A stretch of 64,000 nucleotides of DNA from an uncultured Thermoanaerobaculia bacterium (lineage in GTDB: Bacteria; Acidobacteriota; Thermoanaerobaculia; Multivoradales; Multivoraceae). The DNA lies in assembly GCA_951813015.1 (NCBI GenBank), contig CATOTG010000006.1, positions 124,001 to 188,000 of the forward strand, given 5' to 3'. Under the pieces are notes generated by a model. It did no database searches. It saw only the letters and a program-made list of their open reading frames with translations, and was not told where the DNA came from. Shown piece after piece: positions 51,883-61,917 of the stretch; within the stretch, counting starts at the first letter, position 1; each line of letters begins with the position of its first letter. The translations under genes were made by a program, and so were the position numbers.

Positions 51883-52792
51883 TCACTCCGTCGGCGGAGC
51901 CGCCGCTGCCGGCGCTTCCGTCGACAGCACAATCCGGTCCCTGAACCGCAGATCGACGACTTCGGGATCGCTGTGTTCCCTGATCGCCCCCTCAAGCAGC
52001 TCAAACACCGAGCCCTTCGCGGTCAGATCGCTTTCGCGGACCAGGACGGTCGCCGGCCGGCCGCTGCGCTCGAACAGATAGTCGTCGTCGTCGCTCAGCA
52101 CCCCGACCGCGAAACACCTCGCGACCCCAGTCGAACGACTTCACCTCGCTCGACACGTCGAGGGCCCGTTTCAGCGTCCCGCGCGAGCACTTCGCCCGAG
52201 ACGGTCCCTCGAAGCGAGTCCCGAGACACCGGGATTCCGCGCCGGACTCTCCCCGACACGCTCCCCGAGCAGCGCACTCTGAATCGACACCCGAATCAGG
52301 GTGTTCCCGGCGCCGGTGGCCGCACCGCCGCCGCAGAGATCGATGGCGCGCTCGCAAGCCACGATCGCCCTGCCGTCACGATCAATGATCCAGGACCGAT
52401 CTCCGGACTCGAACACCGCCGCCGGCTCGTGTTCCACGATCCGTACGTCGAGCTGGTTCGGCAGGTTCTTCACCAGCTTCGCTTCCCCGCACCCACTCGT
52501 GCTCGAGCCGCGCCGCGGCGTCCTCCAGGGAGAGCATTGGAAGGTTGCGTCCCACCAGGCCGGCAAGCCGGGCGCGCACGCCACTCTTCGGACACCCGCG
52601 CCCCGGTCTCCACACCGACATCGGGCTTCAGCTTGAACCCAGGCGCCGTCGCCAGCCAGACGCCAACCGCCACAACCGGCGCCACGCCAGAAGCACCTTG
52701 CCAACGCCCATCGCCAACCACGCGACAGGCCGCGGGCGACGACGGCGCACGGGCCGGCGCCCGACGAAAGGTTGCCCGGCGCCCCGGCTCAT
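51883..52792 (-). CDS. ftsQ: Cell-division protein FtsQ (frame disrupted)
   Basis: A bitopic divisome protein. The ATG overlapping murC starts [20 protein letters not shown], a basic cytoplasmic tail, then WLAMGVGKVLLAWRRLWRLA as the membrane region. The POTRA-like part contains NLPMLSLEDAAARLEHEWV and RIVEHEPAAVFESGDRSWII. The C-terminus reads EHSDPEVVDLRFRDRIVLST. Several indels break the frame. Identification relies on position between murC and ftsA and on this layout; murB and ddl, often found here, are absent. Confidence 0.8.
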
Positions 52793-54148
52793 GTTCCTTC
52801 CTCCCCGTCAGCCACGAGCAGTCCGGCCAACGGTAGATGTCCCCGGCGCCGAGCGTCAGGATCATGTCTCCCTCGCGGACCGCCGGGCCGAGGCGCTCGG
52901 GCGCCGACTTCCAGGGACCGCAGCCCTGGACGCTGGGGTGGCCACTGCCGGCAGCGGCCGCCACGACCAGGCGCCCGTCCACCCCCGGAAGGGGCTTCTC
53001 GCGGGACGGATAGATGTCGGTGACCAGAGCGTTGTCAGCCAGCAGCAGGGCGCGGCCGAAGTCGTCCGCCAGGTCGCGCGTCCGGCTGAACAGGTGGGGC
53101 TGGAACACACGGCGTGAAGCCGCCGCGGCGGGCCCCCTTCCGGCCCGAGCTCCAACACCTCGCGAGCGGCCCGCAGCGTTGCCTCGACCTCGGTCGGGTG
53201 GTGGGCGTAGTCGTCCACGACGGTCGCTCCCCGCCAACAGCCGACGAGCTCGAAGCGCCGGTGGACGCCCGAGAAGCCGGAAAGCGCTTGAGCGGCCGTT
53301 TCGAAGGCAGTGCGAGCGCACCGAGGCGACCCGCGCCCGAGTCGACGACCTCGAAGCGCACGCCGGAGGCAGTGGGCTCGAAGTCGCGGGCCCTCAGGTC
53401 CGCCTCCGAGTCGAAGCCGTAGGTCACGATGCGCCGGTCCGCGAGGCGGGGCAGCATGTCCCTCACGTTCAAATCGTCGACGCAGGCGATGATCTGACCG
53501 AAGAAGGGAAACCCGGCTGGCGAAGCGCACGAAGGCGTCCCTTGATGTCGGCCAGGTCGCGGTAGGTGTCCAGATGATCGACATCGATGTTCGTGATCAC
53601 GGCGATCACGGGCGCCAGATCGAGGAAGCTGCGGTCGAACTCGTCAGCCTCCGCGACCAGGTAGTCGCTCCTGCCGTGGCGCGCCTCCCGTGGCCGGTCA
53701 CCCGAAGCCGGCCGCCGACGACGACGGTGGGGGTCGAGGCCCGCGTCGGTCAGCACACTGCCCACGAGCGACGTCGTCGTCGTCTTGCCGTGCGTGCCCG
53801 CTACGGCGATGCCGTACTTGAGCCGCATCAACTCGGCCAGCATCTGGGCTCGGCGCACGACCGGAACGCCGCGCCGTGCGCGCCTCAACGACCTCTTCGT
53901 TGCCGGAGGAAACGGCAGAAGACACGACGACCAGGTCGGCGTGCCTCCACGTTGGAGGCCGAGTGGCCGACGAAGACGGGCGCGCCGAGCTCGACAAGTC
54001 GCTGCGTCGTCTCGCTCGCCTCCAGATCGGAGCCGCTGACGCCCAGGTCGTGGTTCAGCAGGACCTCGGCGATGCCGCTCATTCCGGCGCCGCCGATGCC
54101 GACGAAATGAATCCGTTCGAGGCCCGCGGTGCGCAGGAACAGCGGCAT
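52789..54148 (-). CDS. murC: UDP-N-acetylmuramate--L-alanine ligase (frame disrupted)
   Basis: It adds L-Ala to UDP-MurNAc. It begins [20 protein letters not shown] with [20 protein letters not shown] (Rossmann-like). The ATP loop is [20 protein letters not shown], followed by [15 protein letters not shown] and [20 protein letters not shown]. The end is LTLGAGDIY then, after an indel, [13 protein letters not shown] and stop. The start overlaps murG (TGATG) and the stop overlaps ftsQ. Many single-base shifts interrupt the frame. Confidence 0.92.
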
Positions 54149-55290
54149 CAGCGCCTCCTCCCGCCGGCGGAACCGGCCCGCGACCCGCGCAGACGCGCTC
54201 CGCGACGATCCGTGCCGCATCGCCCCCGGCCGTGGGCGCGCGCCGCCGCCCGAGCCATGAACGACAGCCGGCCGCGATCCGCGACCAGGCGCCCGCATCG
54301 CTCGGCGGCCGCATCGCCCCGCAGATCGTCCTGCTCGACCAGGATCGCCGCCCCCCGCATCGACCATCGCCTGCGCGTTGCCGCGCTGGTGCCCCGCCGC
54401 CAGCGGCAGCGGAACGTAGACCGCCGGCCGGCCGGCCGCGGCCACCTCGGCCACCGTCACCGCACCCGCCCGCGAGCAGACGATCAGATCGTGAGCCGCC
54501 ATCGCGCCCGGGCCGTGTCCTCGATGAACCCCTCGACCGTTGCTCGAAGCGACGGCGGCCTCCAGACTCAGGTAGCAATCCCGGGTGTCGTCGACTCGGG
54601 AAGGTCCCGACTGGTGCGTCACCTCGATGGCCGCCCGTCGGGAGGCCTGGGCGAACAGGCCCGGCCAGACCGCGATTCAGAGCATCCGAGCCCTGGCTGC
54701 CGCCGAGTACCAGCACTCGCGTCCGGTCGGCCTGAAAGCCGTGGCTCGCCGACCAGGCTGAAGGCCCTGCGCACCGGAACCCCGACCAGCCGCGCCTCGC
54801 ACGCCAACTGCTTCGCGGCGGATTCGAAGGCTGTTTCCCGCCCTCGGCGGCGAACCGCGAGAGCAGCCGGTTCGCCGCTCCGCTCTCTGCGCGTTCGGTT
54901 CGAGAAGATAGAGGCCGGTTCCGTTCAGTCGGGCCCCCAGCGCGGCCGGGGCGCAGGCGTAGCCACCGGTGGCGAACACGGCCGCGGCGCCGAGCCGGCG
55001 CAGCAGCAGCACGGCGGCGCGCAGCGCGGAACCCGCCAGAACAACCCACGGCGATCGCTCGCGCCCAGGGCGCCGCGGTCGACGAATGCCCGCGCCCGGC
55101 AGCGGTCTGAAGTCCAGTCCGGCCCGCGGCAAACCAACCGTTCTTCGAGACTCCGCCCGCGTCCGATCCACGCCGTGCGCCAACCGAGGCTCCGCAGTTC
55201 CTCGGCCACTGCCAGACCCCGGGAAACCACATGGCCGCCGGTTCCACCACCGGAGAAGACCACCGAAGGGCGGCGAACGGGAGTGCTCAT
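54148..55290 (-). CDS. murG: UDP-GlcNAc:undecaprenyl-PP-MurNAc-pentapeptide transferase MurG (frame disrupted)
   Basis: It makes lipid II. The start [20 protein letters not shown] contains the glycine-rich GGGTGGH diphosphate loop, followed by [18 protein letters not shown]. Later pieces include [17 protein letters not shown] (GGS.G....N donor motif) and [20 protein letters not shown] with [14 protein letters not shown]. These lie in three different frames, so several indels are present. The ATG overlaps the ftsW stop (ATGA). Confidence 0.92.
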
Positions 55291-56359
55291 CCATGCTCCG
55301 AAACGCTCAGGAGGAGGCCGCACGCGACCAGAGTCATGACGAGGGAGGAGCCGCCGTGCGAAAGGAACGGCAGCGGCGTGCCGGTGACCGGGACCAGCCC
55401 GACGGTGACGCTGATGTTGACGAGCGCCTGGATGAGGCACGGCCGAGGTCAGTCCCCAGGCGAGAAAACCGGCCGAAGTTGTCCGGAGCCCTGTGCCCGG
55501 CCACGTAGCCCCGCCAGGCAAGAACGGCAAAACCGGCCAGGACCCGCGGCGCCGCCGATCAACCCCCAACTCCTCGCTGACGATCGAGAAGATGAAGTCG
55601 GAACTCGCGAGCGGCAGGAAGTACAGCTTCTGGGCGCTCTCCCCCCAGACCCTGCCCGGTCACTGCCGCCGGAGCCGATCGCGATCAGCGACTGGAGCAC
55701 CTGGAAGAGCCGTTGCCCGACGGGTCGGTCTCCGGTGAAAGGAAGCCCAGCACCCGCTCCACGCGGTAGGGCTCCGACCAGATGAAGAGCCCGAGGAGCG
55801 CCGGGAACACGAGCAACCCGGGCAACGAGCCAGCGCCAGGACAGACCCGCGAGAAACAGCATGATCGCCGAGATCCCGAGAATCAGCGCGGCGCTGCCGA
55901 AGTCCGGGGCCTGCAGCACGAGCAGGGTCACCAGCCCGACGGCGACTCCGCACGGCGCCAGGACCCGGGGCTGACTGACCCCCTCGGGGCAGCGGTGAAT
56001 CTGGTAGGCGAGAAAGAGGATGACGGCGACCTTGGCCAACTCGGACGGCTGGAACGTGACCGGTCCAAGGGACAGCCACCGGCTGCTTGCCGTTGATCGG
56101 CGGCGAGGCCAGCACGATGCCGAGCAGCCCGAGCGGAGACGCCGAGGGCCGGGCGTAGATCAACGACGGCCTGGCCCAGCTCCGGTAGTCGATGTTCATC
56201 AGCACCAGCATCGCGCCCAGGCCGACGATCGCCGCCGCCAACTGGGTGACGAACTGCCGCTTGAAGCCGCCGTCGGGGATCGGGGGGATTGGCCGAATAG
56301 ACCATGACCAGGCCCCCGACAACCAGCAGGACGACGACGGTGAAGAGCACCTTGTCCAT
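55287..56359 (-). CDS. ftsW: Lipid II glycosyltransferase FtsW (frame disrupted)
   Basis: A SEDS-family polymerase of septal peptidoglycan. It begins MDKVLFTVVVLLVVGGLVMV, the first membrane helix. Pieces in other frames read AKVAVILFLAYQI, LVLQAPDFGSAALILGISAI and MLFLAGLSWRW. The end is NISVTVGLVPVTGTPLPFLS with HGGSSLVMTLVACGLLLSVS, the SEDS signature GxxPxTGxPLPFxSxGGSS. Five or more frame changes are needed. Confidence 0.92.
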
Positions 56360-56370
56360 CGCGAGCTTCC

Positions 56371-57829
56371 CTAGCCATCGCGGGCCCCTTCCCCCGGCGG
56401 CCGCCAGGGCCTTGACCTGGCGCTCGAACTGGCGGCCACGGTCGGCGAAATCCTCGAACTGATCGAAGCTGGCGCACGCCGGCGAGAGCAGCACGCTCTG
56501 TCCGCTGGTCGAGGCTGCGGTCGCCGCCTCGACCCGCCCGTTCCAGCGAGCCGCAGCAGTGCCACGCGGCGCTCTCCGGGCAACACCGAGGCGATCGCCT
56601 CGGCGGCCTCGCCGATCAGGTATACCGCCGCCGCCCTTGTCGCCGCCATCGCGGCGAGCTCGGCGAAGTCGGCGCCCTCTCCCTTGGCCCGGCCACCCAG
56701 AATCAGGTGAACGGATCCTTCGCCGAGACCGGCCAGCGCCTGCGTCGACGCGGCGGGATTCGTTGCCTTCGAGTCGTTGTAGTAGCGGACGGCCGTCTAC
56801 CACGTCGACCAGTCGCATCCTGTGGGGCAAGCCGCCGAAAACCGCGAAGACCCCGGCGCGAAACCGTCGGGGTCGGCGCCGACAGCCGACGCAAGCAGCG
56901 CGCGGCCGCCATCGCGTTCTCCACGTTGTGCAACCCCGTCAAGCGCCAGATCGTCGAGCCGGAACAGCTCACGCCGAACGTCGGGGACCGACCTCGATCA
57001 CGCGATCACGGTCGAGGTAGCAACCGTCCTCGACCGGACGAAGACGCGAGAATGAAGCGCCGCCTGACCAGGGCCGATGCCCCCCTCGCTGTCGCTCCCG
57101 AGCCGTCGCGCTTCAAAAGTCGTCGCCGTTCACCACGGCGGACCGGGTCGCCGCACGCCTGATTGCCGAAGATGCGCGCCTTCGCGGCCGCGTACCTCCG
57201 CCACGCCGCGGTAGCGGTCGAGGTGGTCGGGGCTGATGTTCAGAAGCGCCGCCGCCCGCGGACGAAACCGGTCTGTCGCCTCGAGCTGGAAGCTCGAGAG
57301 TTCGACGACAAACACCCGCCCGGGCGGTCCGTCGACGCGAGCGGAAAGCGGAGTGCCGATGTTGCCGCAGACCTCGACCGGGCAACCCGCCGCCTGGAGC
57401 AGGGCGCCGGTGAGCGCGGTCGTCGTGCTCTTGCCGTTGCTGCCGGTGATCGCCACCACCGTCGGCGCGGCCCGACACCCTCCAACAGGCGGTAGGCGAG
57501 TTCCACTTCGGCCAGAACCGGCGTCTTCGCCCGACCGGGCGCTCCGCAGCAACGGCCGGTTCGGCGGCACACCCGGGCTCAGGACGACCGCGTCGAGATC
57601 GGACGGGAGCGCGGCCTGCTCGTTCAGCAAACGTCTCGACCCGTCCGGTCCGCAGGAGTTCCCGCGCCCCCGGACCCCAGATCGGCCGCCTTTCGGCCAT
57701 CTGCGGCGGCCCACGCGGACACCGCGAATCGCTCAGTGCCCGCGCCGCCGCGACGCCCCGAAAGGCCCCAGGCCATAAACCAGCGCTCGCCGCCACGCGG
57801 AAACCGGCGGCGCCCGGGGTCGTGGACAT
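56371..57829 (-). CDS. murD: UDP-N-acetylmuramoylalanine--D-glutamate ligase (frame disrupted)
   Basis: It adds D-Glu. Visible pieces are GVAAARALSDS, DLDAVVLSPGVPPNRPLL, the ATP loop VVAITGSNGKSTTTALTGAL, VFVVELSSFQLEATDRFRPR and LLNISPDHLDRYRGVAE. Later come LTGLHNVENAMAAARCLRR, then VLLSPACASFDQFEDFADRG near the end, with a stop at TAG 56371. The pieces use all three frames. The start at 57829 (MSTTPGAAGFRVAAS) is plausible but not certain. Confidence 0.9.
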
Positions 57830-57856
57830 GCTGCTGCTCGACTTCGACCAACGCGA

Positions 57857-58938
57857 CTACCTCAACTTGAGCGTCGACAGCCCGAGAAAGGCGAAGAGCA
57901 CGGCGAGAATCCAGAACCGCACGATGACCTGGTTCTCGCTCCAGCCGCGGAGTTCGAAGTGATGGTGGAGCGGCGCCATGCGCAGGACGCGGGCGCCCGG
58001 TCATCTTGTAGGACGCCACCTGGACGATCACGGACAGCGCTTCCAGAACGAACAGCCCGCCGACCAGTACCAGCAGCAGCTCCTGCTTGGAGAGCACGGC
58101 AAACCGCGCCGATCGTGCCGCCGATCGCGAGTGAGCCGACAATCGCCCATGAACACCTGCGCCGGATGGGCGTTGAACCACAGGAAGCCGAGGCTGGCCC
58201 CGACCAGGGCCGAGCAGATGATCGCGACCTCGCCCGCCCCCGGGGACGTAGGACACCTGCAGGTAGCCCGCGGCAATCGAGTTGCCCGCGATGTAGGCGA
58301 AGATCGCGTAGGTCGCCGCCGCGACCAGGGTGGCGCCGATCGCCCAGGCCGTCGAGCCCGTCGGTGAGGTTCACCGCATTCGAGGAACCGGCGATGAGGA
58401 GGGCGACGAAGGGGATGTAGAACGGCCCGAGTTCGATCAACACGGTCTTGAAGAAGGGGAAGCTCAGGTTCAGGTCGAGACCCGTCAGACCGACCAGGCC
58501 GGCGCCGAGCGCCGCGCCCACGGCAAGCTGCAGACCGAGCTTCGCCTTCATCCCCAGGCCCTTGTTGTGGCGCCGCCGGACCTTGAGGAGGTCGTCGACG
58601 AAGCCGACCGCGCCGAGGGCGATCGTCGTGCCGACCGCGAGCCAGACGTACACGTTGGACAAGTCCGCCCACAGCAGCGTCGGCACGATCACCGCCGTGA
58701 GGATGAGCAGGCCGCCCATCGTCGGGGTGCCAGCCTTGCTCTTGTGCCGCTCCGGGCCCTCCTCGCGGATCGTCTGTCCGATCGAGAGGCGCCGCGCGGC
58801 GCGAATGAAACCGGGACCCAGCGCCAGGCTGAGCAGGACACCCGTTACCGCGGCGCAGGCGCAGCGGAAGGTGATGTACTGGACGACGTTGAAGGGCGCC
58901 ATCGTCTCGCCCAGCGGCAGCAGCAAGTCGAGCAGCAT
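57857..58938 (-). CDS. mraY: Phospho-MurNAc-pentapeptide transferase MraY (3' third frame disrupted)
   Basis: It makes lipid I in the membrane. The first 200 residues are intact: [40 protein letters not shown] (the DDxxK site) and [14 protein letters not shown]. After about 58345 the frame breaks repeatedly. Pieces such as [39 protein letters not shown] with MGD, and the end [19 protein letters not shown] remain recognisable. The TAG stop at 57857 follows that end. The ATG overlaps the murF stop (TGATG). Confidence 0.95.
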
Positions 58939-60389
58939 CAGGTCGCCCTCTCCTGGCGCAGCGCGGCGACGACGTGTTCGAGCGCCGAGCCGCGCGAACC
59001 CTTGACGAGGACGACGTCGCCGTCCCCGATCAGGGCCGGGGCGCCGGCGCTCGCGGCCTGCGCATCCTTGAACCAGACGGTCCGCGCGCCGCCCTCGGCC
59101 GCGGCCGCGACGAGGTCATTCGCCAACCCGCCGACGCCCACGACCAGGTCGAACCCCAGATCGGCGGCGGCCCTGCCGAGTTCCCGGTGGTAGCGACGCT
59201 CGGCGCTCCCGAGTTCGAGCATCTCCCCCAGGATCGCCACGTGGCGCCGGCCGGCGAGCTGCCGTGCGGCCTGAAGCGCAAGCGCTGCGGCCTCCGGGTT
59301 CGAGTTGTACGAGTCGTCAACCAGGGTCGCGCCCGAGGACAGGACGACCACCTCGCCCCGTCCGGCGGCGGCTGTCGGCCGGCGAGCGGCCGCGGCAACG
59401 CGCTCGATCGGCACGCCGAGGCGAAGGGCGCAGGCCGCGGCGGCCAGGAAGTTCTCCACGTTGACCCGGCCGTGCAGCGGCAGCTCGACGATCGCGGACT
59501 CGGCGCCCCGTCGAAGCAGGAAGCGCGTTCCCGGCTCTGCGTCCAGCGGTTCGAGGTCGCGCGCCGACACCTCGGCAACGGGAGTCTTGCCCGTGGAGGG
59601 CTCCACCTCGTACCAGACGACACGCTCGGTCGCGCCAGCTCGACCGCTCTGCGGACATGCCGCCAGGTATCGCTCAACGATGCCCACGACGTGGAGGTTG
59701 CCGGCGTTCGCGACGATGATGCCGTCGGGGGCAAGGCCCTCGAGCAGCTCCGCCTTGGCCCGCGCGATCGCCTCCACGCCCGCGGCTGCGCCACCCGCCC
59801 GCTCGAAGCCGGCGAGGTGCGCCGGACGGACGTTCGTGAACACCGCGACGTCCGGCCGGCCGAGCCGGCTGACCGCGGCCAGCTCGCCGGGCACCGACAT
59901 CCCCATCTCGGCGACCAGCCACTCGCAATCGTCGTCCACGGCAAGCAACGTCAGCGGAAAGCCGAGCAGGTTGTTCAGATTGCCCGGACTCTTGTGAACC
60001 CGCCAGCACTCGGCGAGCAGCAGAGCGAGCAGGTCCTTGGTCGTCGTCTTGCCGGCCGAGCCGGTGACCGACGCGACCCGGGTCTTCAGCCGTCGGCGAT
60101 GGTCCCGGGTCAGATCGTGGAGGGCGGCGGTCACGTCGTCGACCCGGATCTGGCGGCCACCCGCGTCGTCGACCGGCACGGCGACCACGGCGGCCGCGGC
60201 GCCCGCCGCAAGGGCGTCGGCGACGAAGCGATGGCCGTCGGTCCGCTCACCCGGCAGCGCGAAGAACAGTTCGCCGCCCTCGACCCGGCGCGAGTCGATC
60301 GCCGCGCCCCGGTAACGGGCCCCGGGTTCAACCTCACCGATCAGGCAGCCGTTCATCATCCTGACCGCATCAGCAAGGAGCCGTCTCAC
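58938..60389 (-). CDS. murF: UDP-N-acetylmuramoyl-tripeptide--D-alanyl-D-alanine ligase
   Basis: A 483-residue intact Mur ligase. Motifs are [20 protein letters not shown], the ATP loop [47 protein letters not shown] and [20 protein letters not shown]. The C-terminal domain contains [11 protein letters not shown] and ends [17 protein letters not shown]. The GTG start overlaps murE by 20 nt; an alternative Met pair lies at codons 11-12. It adds D-Ala-D-Ala to the peptide. Confidence 0.96.
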   Translation of the reverse strand: MRRLLADAVRMMNGCLIGEVEPGARYRGAAIDSRRVEGGELFFALPGERTDGHRFVADALAAGAAAAVVAVPVDDAGGRQIRVDDVTAALHDLTRDHRRRLKTRVASVTGSAGKTTTKDLLALLLAECWRVHKSPGNLNNLLGFPLTLLAVDDDCEWLVAEMGMSVPGELAAVSRLGRPDVAVFTNVRPAHLAGFERAGGAAAGVEAIARAKAELLEGLAPDGIIVANAGNLHVVGIVERYLAACPQSGRAGATERVVWYEVEPSTGKTPVAEVSARDLEPLDAEPGTRFLLRRGAESAIVELPLHGRVNVENFLAAAACALRLGVPIERVAAAARRPTAAAGRGEVVVLSSGATLVDDSYNSNPEAAALALQAARQLAGRRHVAILGEMLELGSAERRYHRELGRAAADLGFDLVVGVGGLANDLVAAAAEGGARTVWFKDAQAASAGAPALIGDGDVVLVKGSRGSALEHVVAALRQERAT

Positions 60390-61917
60390 CCTCGAACTCC
60401 CGGTTCAGTGCGTCCAGGGCCGCCTCCGCCTCATCCCGGTCGCGAAAGGGCGCATTGCGGTCGCCAATGGTCTGTGTCGACTCGTGGCCCTTGCCGGCGA
60501 TCAGGACCGTCCAGCCGGGCGCCGTGCCCGCGATTGACACGACGCGCCTGATCGCCGCGCGCCGGTCCGCGACGACTTCCCAGGCGCAACCCCGAACGGC
60601 GTCGAGGCCGGCAACGATCGCCGCATGGATGAGTCCCGGTTTCTCGCCTCGCGGGTTGTCGTCGGTGACGATCGCAAGATCCGCGAGCTCTCCCGCCGCG
60701 CGCCCCATCAGTTCCCGCTTGCCGCGGTCGCGGTCCCCGCCGCAGCCGAACACGACGGCGATGCGCCGGTCGCTGAGCTCCCGCACCGCCGCGAGAGCGG
60801 CGCGCAGCGCTGCGTCCGTGTGGGCGTAGTCGACCAGCACCGGAAAGTCCTGACCCCTGTCCACCGGCTCCAGCCGTCCCGCGAGTGGCGGCTGGGCCGC
60901 CACCGCGTCGCGAATCGTCTCGGCGGAGACGCCGAGCGCACAGGACGCGGCAACCGCCGCGGTCAGATTCTCGAGGTTGAACCGGCCCAGAAGACGGCTG
61001 TGAAGCGGCAACGTCCCCGCGGGCGTCTCGACCTCGGCGCGAATTCCGGCGAAATCGAGCTCGGCGCGCACTACTCGCACCTCGGCGGCCGGGCTTCCGG
61101 AAGCGCTGAACCGGACAACTCGGTCGCCGTCTCCGAGTTCCGCCGCCAGGCGACGGCCGTGTTCGTCGTCGACGTTGAGGATCGCTTTGCCGCCCGACCG
61201 CAGCAGCGCGAACAGGCGGCGCTTGGCCTCGAAGTAGGCCTCGAGCGACGGGTGGTAGTCGAGATGGTCCCTGGTCAGATTGGTGAACACGGCGGCATCG
61301 AACTCCATGCCGTTCATCCGCCCCTGGTCGAGGGCATGGGACGAGACCTCGATGGCCGCCGACCGTGCGCCCAGGTCCACGGCCCGGCGCAACATCCGGA
61401 ACAAATCGCTGCTCTCCGGCGTGGTGCGGTCCTCGGCCGCCCGGCTCAGGGACTCGAAGGCCTGTGGCGCCGCACCCGGCCGGTGGACGGTGCGGCCGAG
61501 TGTTCCCACCACGGCCGCGGACCGACCTGAACGGGTCAGACAGGCGCCGATCAACTGGCAGGTCGTGCTCTTGCCGTTCGTGCCGGTAACGCCGACGGCC
61601 AGGAGCTCCCGTTCCGGGTGGCCGTAGAGGCGCGCGGCCACCTGGCCCATGCGGGCGCGGGGATCGTCGACCTCCAGCCACGGTACGGTGGACGCCGCGG
61701 GCGGCGGGCCGAACGCCAGGACCGCGGCGGCGCCCCGCGCCACGGCGTCCGGAGCGAAGACGCGACCGTCGTGGAGCTCGCCTCGCCAGGCGACGAACAC
61801 GTCGCCGCCCACAACACGCCGGGAGTCGTGCTGTACGCCCGTGACTTGCGTCTCGGCGGCCGCGGCGCCCAGCGGTGACCGCAGCGGCAGGTCGGCGATC
61901 GCGTCGCCGAGTCTCAT
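60370..61917 (-). CDS. murE: UDP-N-acetylmuramoyl-tripeptide synthetase MurE
   Basis: A 515-residue intact Mur ligase starting at the ATG that overlaps the ftsI stop by one base. Motifs are VQHDSRRVVGGDVFVAWRGE, VGVTGTNGKSTTCQLIG, the carbamylated-Lys region YFEAKRRLFALL, FTNLTRDHLDYH and VLVDYAHTDAALRAAL. The amino-acid selectivity loop reads TDDNPRGE, the DNPR form typical of meso-diaminopimelate enzymes rather than lysine-adding ones. This suggests A1gamma-type peptidoglycan. Confidence 0.96.
   Translation of the reverse strand: MRLGDAIADLPLRSPLGAAAAETQVTGVQHDSRRVVGGDVFVAWRGELHDGRVFAPDAVARGAAAVLAFGPPPAASTVPWLEVDDPRARMGQVAARLYGHPERELLAVGVTGTNGKSTTCQLIGACLTRSGRSAAVVGTLGRTVHRPGAAPQAFESLSRAAEDRTTPESSDLFRMLRRAVDLGARSAAIEVSSHALDQGRMNGMEFDAAVFTNLTRDHLDYHPSLEAYFEAKRRLFALLRSGGKAILNVDDEHGRRLAAELGDGDRVVRFSASGSPAAEVRVVRAELDFAGIRAEVETPAGTLPLHSRLLGRFNLENLTAAVAASCALGVSAETIRDAVAAQPPLAGRLEPVDRGQDFPVLVDYAHTDAALRAALAAVRELSDRRIAVVFGCGGDRDRGKRELMGRAAGELADLAIVTDDNPRGEKPGLIHAAIVAGLDAVRGCAWEVVADRRAAIRRVVSIAGTAPGWTVLIAGKGHESTQTIGDRNAPFRDRDEAEAALDALNREFEGETAPC

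Noticed and set aside
49980..58350. Programmed frameshifting in the dcw genes
   Set aside because: Slips are too many, lie at unrelated sequence contexts and go in both directions. Consensus error explains them better.
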